Of a stretch of 35,767 nt of DNA, positions 6,918-13,623 are shown one piece after another. The notes beneath the pieces were generated by a model that saw only the letters and a program-made list of their open reading frames with translations, did not search any database and was not told the origin of the DNA. The position numbers were made by a program, and so were the translations under genes. Within the stretch, counting starts at the first letter, position 1. Each line of letters opens with the position of its first letter. The stretch is from CAZGAH01 sp964523295. GTDB taxonomy: Bacteria; Desulfobacterota; Desulfovibrionia; Desulfovibrionales; Desulfovibrionaceae. The DNA lies in contig CAZGAH010000043.1 in assembly GCA_964523295.1 (NCBI GenBank), positions 1-35,767 of the forward strand. The letters run 5' to 3'.

Positions 6918-7487
6918 TTACGGTATCCGCATCTCCCGCATACGTGCCGCAGCTTCGGGCCAGCGGGGGGCGAGGTCCTTGCTTCGGGCCGTGGCATAGT
7001 CCGCGTAGTCGAAACCAGGCACCACCCACACGCTGTACAGCCCCCAATTTTCAGCCCCCTGTTCGGCCAGGGTCATGGCCATCCACGTACCGGCCGGGAC
7101 CATGACCTGTGGCTCGGCGTCCCGCTCCAGTCCCAGGCGTCGTTCCTCCCAGGTGCCATCGGGCTTGAGCAACAAGAGACGCAGGGTCGCGCCGCCGAGG
7201 TAGTCGAAGAGCTCGTCCGAGGCCACGCGGTGCCAGGGGTCCACAAGACTGCCTGTGAGGAGATAGAGGATCGACGTAGCGCAGGCCCGGTCGGCCGCCG
7301 CTGCCTTGGCGCTGGACCGATACGTCTCGCGGAAGTACGCGCCCGGTACCTCGGGCAGCGGCGTCAGCTGCAACCGGGCAATGAGGTCGCGGGCCTGGGC
7401 CGAGGCTGGCTGCGGTGCGTCGACCGCACCGGCGGATAGGGGACAGACCAGGCACAGCAGCACCAGCGCGAGTCGGAATCCGTTCAT
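6918..7487 (-). CDS. Exported DUF985-type cupin
   Basis: 189 residues. A signal peptide (MNGFRLALVLLCLVCPLSAGAVDA) precedes a DUF985/YML079-like cupin: 'PGAYFRETYRS', 'TSILYLLTGSLVDPWHRVASDELFDYLGG', 'QVMVPAGTWMAM' and 'WGLYSVWVVPGFDYADY'. These match the conserved beta-barrel strands of that family, whose ligand is not known to me. A secreted form is unusual, since family members are normally cytosolic. Its ATG overlaps the upstream stop as ATGA (7484-7487), and GGAGAG lies 5 bases upstream. It is the last gene of the MinD/ECF-HAMP operon. Confidence 0.85.
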   Translation of the reverse strand: MNGFRLALVLLCLVCPLSAGAVDAPQPASAQARDLIARLQLTPLPEVPGAYFRETYRSSAKAAAADRACATSILYLLTGSLVDPWHRVASDELFDYLGGATLRLLLLKPDGTWEERRLGLERDAEPQVMVPAGTWMAMTLAEQGAENWGLYSVWVVPGFDYADYATARSKDLAPRWPEAAARMREMRIP

Positions 7488-8510
7488 GCCGTCTCTCCGA
7501 GGGGGCAGGCGTTGCGGTCGATGTCGNNNNNNNNNNGGCTGCAGTCCAAGGCCAGCACCCGGTGCCCGTCCAGGGCCAGCAGCCGGGCCGGCAGCCGGCG
7601 GTTCTCCCGCCTGGCCCGGGCCAGGGCCAGGCTGAGCTCCAGGAGCTGGGCCAGGACCGAGTCGATGATCTCGCGCGGCACGCCGTAGTACAGGAAGTTG
7701 ATGGGCATGAGATCGCCCAGGAGGTAGACGTCCTTGTACGGTAGCGGTGCCTCCAGGCCGGGGGTGCATAATCCGCTTTCGAACGTCACACGGACGCGGC
7801 TGCCCAGGCCAAGACCGGTCTGGCGGTCCTTGACCGGGGCGGTCTCGATACGTATCGGCCGCCCCGCCAGCGTGGGCGAGGCCGCCTGTTGCAGCCCGTA
7901 GAGCCAGTCGGCCACGGCGCTGAACTCCACGGTCTTGGTCGAGCCGCTGGCAAGAAAAATTGCAGATCGCCTTCCCCGGCAAAGCATGGCTTCCAGGTCC
8001 GACGCCCGGAGCACGGACGCGCCGACCGTGCCCAGTACGAGATCCACGTCCTCGATCACCCCGGCCGGGAGTTCGTCGAGTCTGGCAGCCTCCACGTACG
8101 CGGCACGGTCCGGCGTGGCCGTGGCGTCGGGATCACCGACCTTGAGATCGACGCCGAGCAGCCGGCCGGCGTCGACTGTCAGGCGCTCGCCGGTCGTCTT
8201 GGGCAGCGCGAGCAGGGCGACGATGATCTCGGCAACGTCTTCGGGCGTGAGCGTGTCCTGCAGCGCCGNNNNNNNNNNGTCGCGGTTCGAGCTGCCGCAT
8301 GAGGCTGCTGCCGATAAAACCGCGGCAGCCGATGACCAGCGCGTTGCGACCGGAGAGCATCCGGCCCAGGCCGTGCAGGATGCCCTCCACCGCGGCGAGG
8401 ATGGAGGCCGCGCACTCCCAGGCCTCCTCACTGTTCTTTAATTCGGAGATGGCGATGGACAGGGCCGGAAAGGCCAGCTTCCCGTACTCGCGCTCAACGG
8501 CGTCGAGCAT
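7484..8510 (-). CDS. C-terminal, NAD-binding part of a large SAHH-like protein (split by indel and two gaps)
   Basis: Reading begins around 8530 with 'TRNGFDMLDAVEREYGKLAFPALSIAISELKNSEEAWECAASILAAVEGILHGLGRMLSGRNALVIGCRGFIGSSLMRQLEPR'. This resembles the NAD-binding Rossmann region of S-adenosylhomocysteine hydrolase-like proteins (G-C-R-G-F-I-G as dinucleotide loop). After the gap at 8270-8279 the product continues in another frame (ALQDTLTPEDVAEIIVALLALP...). After a second gap at 7527-7536 it ends at 7484. It is most simply the C-terminal half of the gene at 8494-10209, separated by a one-base indel near 8531-8534. The internal ATG at 8510 may not be a real start. The gaps leave the exact sequence incomplete. 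Confidence 0.6.
7527..7536. other. Assembly gap (10 N)
   Basis: Ten N inside the 3' end of the SAHH-like gene; true length unknown. Confidence 0.95.
8270..8279. other. Assembly gap (10 N)
   Basis: Ten N inside the SAHH-like gene; the reading frame differs on the two sides, so the true length is not 10. Confidence 0.95.
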
Positions 8511-10209
8511 GTCGAACCCGTTTCGCGTCGCCCCAGTCCGCGGCGTCGTCAGGGAGGATTGCGCAGGCAGTGAGCGCCTGCCCCAGGGTCAGCCCATCCA
8601 GACAGAAGCGATTCAGCAGCGGCGCGACGTAGCCGCCGTCTTCCACGAGCAGCAGCTGCTGCCCGGCCCGCCTGGCCTGCCGCGCCTCGGCAAAAAAAAG
8701 CGGAAAGGCCAGCGTACGCATGGCTTCGATGTAGGTGATTCCCTGCCGCCGCAGCCGGTTCTCGACGGATTCCAGCCCGGCCACCGGAGAATACTGCCGG
8801 CCGAGCAGGTAGGCGCCCTCGACCGAGTCCCGCATCTGGACCTTTTGCAGCGCGTGGCCGGCGAACCGGGTTTGATTCAGGGTGAACAGCGCCTCAAGAT
8901 GCTCGTCCGGCACCAGGCCTTTGTACTTGATGAACACGGTGCGCAGGTGCTCGCAGCGCAACGTTTCCAGCGCCTTGAGCAGACCGAGGATTTCCGAGGT
9001 CGCGTGGTGGATGAGCAGGATGCGAAAGCCCTCGAACCCTTGCGGCGCTTCTGCGGCGCAGCGCGCGAGCACGGGCATGGCGGCCAGGTGCACCTCGATG
9101 TTGGCCGGCTTGCGCTGCTGTTGCAGGCTCACGTTCAGGCAGGCCCCGGCTCGCGAGAGGTCGAGAAAGGCCCGATGCCCGCTCGCAATCATCTCCAGCA
9201 GATGGCCCTGCGACAGCACGGCCATAACCCCGGGATCCTCGAACAGGTGGAGCACCTTGCACACCAGCTCGAGCACCTGGCGCTCGTTCTCCATCAGTAG
9301 GGGGTACACCTCCTCCAGGGACCAGCGAAAGGTGAGCAGGGTGAGGTCCGGCAGGCCCGCGGCGAGCAACAGCTCGAACAGGGCCGGCTGCCGGTCGGGG
9401 AGCTCCACGTATTCGCTCTGCTGGTTCTGGCACTGCCGGTGGATGCCCAGAAAGATGTTCTCCGCGGCGCGGACCAGGTCCAGCTGCCCGGCCGAACCCT
9501 GCGGTTCCATGACCACGCGGTGGGGGATGCGTTTGAGGTGCAGCCGCGACTCGCTGCCGTCCTCGGCCGTGAGCCGCAGAAATCGAGCCTGGGAATCGTA
9601 TTCGGCAATCAGGAGCAGGGTTTCCTCGGCCGCAGCGGCCGGAAACAGCAACGCTGGCGGCTCGGCCTGTGCGTGGCAGGCAGCCTCGCGGGCAAAGGCC
9701 TCGGGGAAGAGCGCTCCGCCCCAGCGCTCGCTCTGAATGGCCACGAACACCTGCCGGACGCGGCGCGCCAGATGGTCCTGGCAGCCGGCCAGCCACCGGG
9801 CCAGATGGCTGCGGGCATAGAGCGCCACCCACTCCACTCCCAACGCAGCCAGCTCCGGCGCGGCTTGCCTGTCCACCGCCACTTGCGCCAGTACGTCGCG
9901 CCGCGTAGCGTGGGCCTGCGTGGCGAATTCCCCGACCAACTGCCGCACCAGGCCGGGCAGGCCGGCGAATACGCGAACCTGGCTCAGGTCGATAACGAAA
10001 CGGCCGTCGTCCCGACGCAGCAGCGGCACGCCCAGGGAGGTCAACCCCGGCCCGGCCGTCGCCTCGGCTGCCGGACGCCGAGCCGAGAACTGTTCGGCCT
10101 GCATGAGCCGGGTAAGGATGGAGCCGATGCGTTGTTGCCGCGGCGAAGCGTCATTGTCCGGGCCGGCCTCAGGTCGCTCCGGTGACGCCTTGTCCTTGTT
10201 CTCACTCAT
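8494..10209 (-). CDS. N-terminal part of large SAHH-like cytosolic protein
   Basis: Starting MSENKDKASPERPEAGPDN at ATG 10209, the frame gives 571 residues. A disordered polar N-terminus is followed by an unidentified middle region rich in Leu/Gln/Glu. From about residue 400 it resembles the first Rossmann part of S-adenosylhomocysteine hydrolase ('FEGFRILLIHHATSEILGLLKALETLRCEHLRTVFIKYKG' and 'QQLLLVEDGGYVAPLLNRF'). The last residues (KRVRHARRR) are probably out of frame, because homology continues in the next frame as 'TRNGFDMLDAVE'. Catalytic activity is doubtful: I do not see the family's usual substrate motifs. Start overlaps the upstream stop as ATGA (10206-10209). Confidence 0.7.
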   Translation of the reverse strand: MSENKDKASPERPEAGPDNDASPRQQRIGSILTRLMQAEQFSARRPAAEATAGPGLTSLGVPLLRRDDGRFVIDLSQVRVFAGLPGLVRQLVGEFATQAHATRRDVLAQVAVDRQAAPELAALGVEWVALYARSHLARWLAGCQDHLARRVRQVFVAIQSERWGGALFPEAFAREAACHAQAEPPALLFPAAAAEETLLLIAEYDSQARFLRLTAEDGSESRLHLKRIPHRVVMEPQGSAGQLDLVRAAENIFLGIHRQCQNQQSEYVELPDRQPALFELLLAAGLPDLTLLTFRWSLEEVYPLLMENERQVLELVCKVLHLFEDPGVMAVLSQGHLLEMIASGHRAFLDLSRAGACLNVSLQQQRKPANIEVHLAAMPVLARCAAEAPQGFEGFRILLIHHATSEILGLLKALETLRCEHLRTVFIKYKGLVPDEHLEALFTLNQTRFAGHALQKVQMRDSVEGAYLLGRQYSPVAGLESVENRLRRQGITYIEAMRTLAFPLFFAEARQARRAGQQLLLVEDGGYVAPLLNRFCLDGLTLGQALTACAILPDDAADWGDAKRVRHARRR

Positions 10210-11267
10210 CGCTTGTCCCTCAGATCCTTGACCTTGCGCCGCAATTCCTGGAAATAGTCCGTCCCTGTGATCCGGGCCACATCCTGGTCCTGGCGCACGC
10301 GGTCGATCTCGATCGACAGCGCCTGCACCTGGGTCTGCAGCCGGGCTTCGCGGGCAGCCACATCGCGCGACATGGCCAGGAACACCGCCGCCAGCCGCCC
10401 CAGTTCGTCTTCGCGCAGCGCCACCCGCGCCACGTCCGGTCGTTCGGCATAGTCGCCCTTGGCAATGGCCGCGGCCGCCTCGGCCAGACCGACCACGGGC
10501 GCCGTGACCCGTCGGGCCAGATAGGCGGCGCCGAAGAGCCCCAGCAGCAGGACGAGCAGGCAAAGCAGGCCGACCATGTACAGGTCCCGAATGATAAGCC
10601 CGGCCGCGCTCGGGTCCAGCCACTGCCGCCAGGTGCTGGCGCCATAGGTCACGAGCACCGTGCCCAGCAGCAGATAGGCCAAAAGGAGCATCGTCTGCGT
10701 TTCCACGGTCACCACCACACGACGCATGCCCAGCAGCGCGGCGGGTACGAAGAGCATTCCGAAAACCGCGTCCGTGATCGCGGCCGGCAGGACCAGGGTG
10801 TAAATGCTGTCGACCAGGTTCACTTCGGGCCGCAGGGTGTCGATCGCGGCCGCGAAGGCGATGGGCACGAAGCTCGCCGCTACGACCAGCACCGTGAGCC
10901 GTTGGAAATCCCGGATGGAGCGCACTCCGCGCATGCCGAGCAAAGGACCGATGCCGGGGATGGCGCCGATCAACCCGTTGCCCAGCGACCAGTTCCAGGC
11001 ATGAAGCGGGCCCAGGCCCTGGATCACGTAGCCCAGGCTGTCTCCCAGGCAGCCGGTCAGCAGCCCGGCCATGGGCCCGTAGACGAAGCCCATGACCATA
11101 GGCAGCGCAACCTGCGGCCTGAGCTCCACGAAGCTCGACCCCGGCAGCCGCATCAGCCCGGAGAAGGCGTTGGCAATCCCATACGCCAGGACTGCGGCCG
11201 CCAGGCCCGCAACCTGGACCGTATGCAGCCGTACGCCCCGGGCCTGCCCCACCGCCTCCAGCCTCAT
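10206..11267 (-). CDS. ECF-S-fold membrane protein fused to HAMP and coiled coil
   Basis: 353 residues. The N-terminal half (about 15-185) has about six hydrophobic helices. Its signature, 'VELRPQVALPMVMGFVYGPMAGLLTGCLGDSLGYVIQG', is typical of ECF-transporter substrate-binding (S) components such as BioY or ThiT. Two further helices (about 190-260) lead into a HAMP-like linker ('ARRVTAPVVGLAEAAAAIAKGDYAERPDVARVALREDELGRLAAVFLAMSRDVAAREARLQTQVQAL'), and then a coiled coil ending ITGTDYFQELRRKVKDLR. HAMP domains relay signals, so this looks like a sensor that uses a vitamin-transporter fold, not a transporter. No ECF ATPase or T component is nearby. ATGA overlaps at both ends (11264-11267 and 10206-10209). 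Confidence 0.8.
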   Translation of the reverse strand: MRLEAVGQARGVRLHTVQVAGLAAAVLAYGIANAFSGLMRLPGSSFVELRPQVALPMVMGFVYGPMAGLLTGCLGDSLGYVIQGLGPLHAWNWSLGNGLIGAIPGIGPLLGMRGVRSIRDFQRLTVLVVAASFVPIAFAAAIDTLRPEVNLVDSIYTLVLPAAITDAVFGMLFVPAALLGMRRVVVTVETQTMLLLAYLLLGTVLVTYGASTWRQWLDPSAAGLIIRDLYMVGLLCLLVLLLGLFGAAYLARRVTAPVVGLAEAAAAIAKGDYAERPDVARVALREDELGRLAAVFLAMSRDVAAREARLQTQVQALSIEIDRVRQDQDVARITGTDYFQELRRKVKDLRDKR

Positions 11268-12054
11268 GGCCCGTCGATGTCCTGTAGCAGCCGGCCGAGC
11301 TCACGCGACACCGGATGGTCCGGATGACGAAGCACGAACAATCCCTCGCTGGCAAGGATCATTAATTCGTCCGCATGCGGCAGAATGGCCGCAACCCGGC
11401 AGTCGTAGGTCCGCTCCACCAGCGAGCGGATGGCCTCGGGCTCGAAGGCGGCCGGCACCTTGTTCACGACGAGCAGCATCCCGGGCACATCGAGTTCGCG
11501 GGCCACGCTCACAGTCACGGCCGTACCCTGATAGTCCTGCCGGTCAGGCCGCAGCACCACGAGCAGCACGTCGGAGACCTCGTCGGCGAGCGCCTTCAGC
11601 CGCCGCGCNNNNNNNNNNCCAGCAGCGTCTCCTCGTTCAAGCCCGGGTGCGTGTCGATGAGCAGGTAGTCGAGATCGAGCTCTCGCAGTAACCGGCTGAA
11701 GCCCTCGCTGAGGAGGTTTACGTCGTAGCCGTCGTGCAGCACGCGGGCGATGTCCGCCGCGTTGCTGGAAGAGGGAATGAAAAACAATTTGCCTGTCCCC
11801 GTGGGAGGCAGCAGCCCGCTCACGTCGGCCACGGTCTGCTCGATCGTGCAGCGACCCCAGAGAAAGTCGTTGAGCAGATGCGGCTTCCCGGCCGGGTCGA
11901 CCCCAAAGAGCACGTGGATGCCCGGGGACTGGATGTCCGTATCCACCACGGCCACGCGCCGTCCCCGTAGCGCCAGGAGTACGGCCAGATTGGCCGTGGT
12001 GTTCGATTTTCCGGTTCCGCCCCGGAAGGAGTGTACGGAAACGATCTTACCCAT
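11264..12054 (-). CDS. MinD/ParA-family ATPase (interrupted by a gap)
   Basis: Starts MGKIVSVHSFRGGTGKSNTTANLAVLLALRGRRVAVVDTDIQSPG: a deviant Walker A loop (RGGTGKSN) with the signature lysine of the MinD/ParA class. Then 'LDYLLIDTHPGLNEETLL' (Walker B/switch) and, after the N run at 11609-11618, 'LKALADEVSDVLLVVLRPDRQDYQGTAVTVSVARELDVPGMLLVVNKV'. ATG 12054 is preferred over an upstream in-frame ATG because GGAGG lies 8 bases before it. First gene of a four-gene operon. MinD-type ATPases position partners on membranes or DNA; here the partner is likely the ECF-S/HAMP membrane protein or the large SAHH-like protein. No parB or minC/E nearby. Confidence 0.88.
11609..11618. other. Assembly gap (10 N)
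   Basis: Ten N inside the MinD-like gene; a few codons after NEETLL are missing. Confidence 0.95.
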
Positions 12055-12429
12055 GCGCGGCGCCTCCACAAGCCGGCTTGCAAGCCGAATTTGACTGTCA
12101 ACCTAGCCTAATACGCGCCTGGAGAAAAGGGAAGTACGCCAGAAAAGCCCGCCAGGACAACGAAAGGCCGGCGCCCTGTCGCCTGTACCATCGGCGCACG
12201 AGCTGCCTGTCCCTATCGTTCAATAGGGCGGGCGTTGGAGCCCGGGGGATGCAAATCCCCCTCCTGCCCGATCCTCAACGAGGGGTAGAGGATCATTGCA
12301 GGGCTGTTTCCGAGAAGAGCCTTGACTTTCCGGCAGAGCAGGTTAACAGGTGGGCAGCGCATTTCGTATTCCGGCAAGGGGATGGCAGAGCGGACTGGCA
12401 GTCGTTCAAAACAGGCGAACGGTACGCGT
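12055..12429. other. Divergent intergenic region with a structured element
   Basis: About 375 bases separate the leftward MinD-like operon from the rightward binding-protein gene. GGGGGAT-GCAA-ATCCCCC (12244-12261) is a perfect 7-bp stem capped by a GNRA tetraloop. Flanking GGGCGGG and CCTGCCC can pair around it. I could not match it to a riboswitch class I know. Promoters for both directions should lie here, but I see no strong -35/-10 pair. Confidence 0.5.
12244..12261 (+). promoter_or_regulatory. GNRA-capped hairpin, possible leader RNA structure
   Basis: Perfect 7-bp stem with a GCAA loop, about 170 bases upstream of the binding-protein start. It is not followed by T residues, so it is not a terminator. 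Role unknown. Confidence 0.4.
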
Positions 12430-13455
12430 ATGTTCTGGCAACGTGCTTTCCGGTTTTCAGGCAAATGGCTCCATCGATCTGTTCTACTCGTCGTTGCGGC
12501 GAGTTGCCTGGTCGTGTTCCCCTGCTCGTGCGGCGAAGGCGACCGCGCGAACGAGCCGGTACCCCCATTGCGCGTCGGATGGTTTTTGTGGACGGGCTGG
12601 TTTCCGATTATTCTCGCCCGCGACCTGGGCTATTTCGAACGTCGGCAGGTGCAGATCGAGCCGATCCTCTATGACAGTTACACGCAGCTGCTCCCGGACT
12701 TCTCCTCAGGGAAAATCGATGCGACCTTTGCTGGGCTGTATGAACTGTTGAAGAGCAACATCCCGAATTTCAAGGTTATTCTGGTCTCCGATCACTCCGA
12801 CGGCGCCGAAGGTTTGATGGTCGTTCCGGATATCCAGACACCGGCGGACCTGAAGGGGAAGCGCATCGGCATTCAGGGCGCACTCTCGGGCAGTGAATTC
12901 ATCGTGGTTACCCTGTTGCGTCGTCATGGACTCACGCGCAATGATCTCACGCTGGTCGATGTGGATGCCGAACGCGTCATCGAGGCCATGCCCGAGACCA
13001 TCCGCGGGGGGTATACCTGGGAGCCGTTTATTGGCCAGGGAAAGAAAAAGGGATACAGGCTGCTCTTTTCCACGGCCGATACGCCGGGCATGGTCCCCGA
13101 TGTGCTGGCCGTGCACGAACGCCTGGTCACCACGCGCGCGAAGGAGCTGCAAGCTTTCGTGGACGCCTGGTTCGAAGCCCTGACGTTCTGGCAGGCTCAG
13201 CCCGACCAGGCGCTCCGGATCATTGCCAAGGCAACCGGTCTCCAGCCCCAGGACATCGACACGGCAGGATGCCGGCTGGCAACAGCCAAGGACAACAGGC
13301 GGCTCTTCAGCAAGGAGGATCCGGAATCGCTGGAAACGGTCGGTCGCGAGCAGATCAACTTTTTTCTCAGTATGGGCGACGCCTCTTCCGTTCCAGTTGT
13401 GGAAAAAGTACTGGAACCCAGGTTCATCATGCACTCCAGCGAGCAACAGCGCTGA
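12430..13455 (+). CDS. NMT1/THI5-type substrate-binding lipoprotein
   Basis: About 341 residues. After a signal region (LHRSVLLVVAASCLVVFPCSCGEG) with a probable lipidated cysteine, the mature part reads 'PPLRVGWFLWTGWFPIILARDLGYFERRQVQIEPILYDSYTQLLPDFSSGKIDATFAGLYELL'. This is the ABC-transporter periplasmic-binding fold of the NMT1/THI5/SsuA type. No permease or ATPase gene is next to it. Instead the following gene is a periplasmic-sensor histidine kinase, so it may present a ligand to that kinase. Ligand unknown. The start (12430) is uncertain: an in-frame ATG at 12382 also exists and neither has a strong ribosome site. Confidence 0.82.
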   Translation: MFWQRAFRFSGKWLHRSVLLVVAASCLVVFPCSCGEGDRANEPVPPLRVGWFLWTGWFPIILARDLGYFERRQVQIEPILYDSYTQLLPDFSSGKIDATFAGLYELLKSNIPNFKVILVSDHSDGAEGLMVVPDIQTPADLKGKRIGIQGALSGSEFIVVTLLRRHGLTRNDLTLVDVDAERVIEAMPETIRGGYTWEPFIGQGKKKGYRLLFSTADTPGMVPDVLAVHERLVTTRAKELQAFVDAWFEALTFWQAQPDQALRIIAKATGLQPQDIDTAGCRLATAKDNRRLFSKEDPESLETVGREQINFFLSMGDASSVPVVEKVLEPRFIMHSSEQQR

Positions 13456-13623
13456 GGTGTCGGCGGCGTTCTGCGACAACCCGTGCGGATGAGCGGAATC
13501 GTGGAACGTCGCGTATCATCGGCAACAGGTCGGTCTTCCGTCATGCTTCCAGTTGATGGATACTCCCATTCGGGCGCACGATGACCGCTGTATCGCGACC
13601 CGGTTCTGACCGCCGGACCAGGT

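Noticed and set aside
10210..11355. N-terminal extension of the frame that contains the SAHH-like protein
   Set aside because: It is the shadow of the ECF-S/HAMP gene, with Arg/Gly/Pro-rich low-complexity sequence; MSENKD at 10209 with its ATGA junction is the credible start.
12220..12275. Possible tRNA-like fold around the GNRA hairpin
   Set aside because: No 7-bp acceptor stem, anticodon arm or CCA could be assembled.
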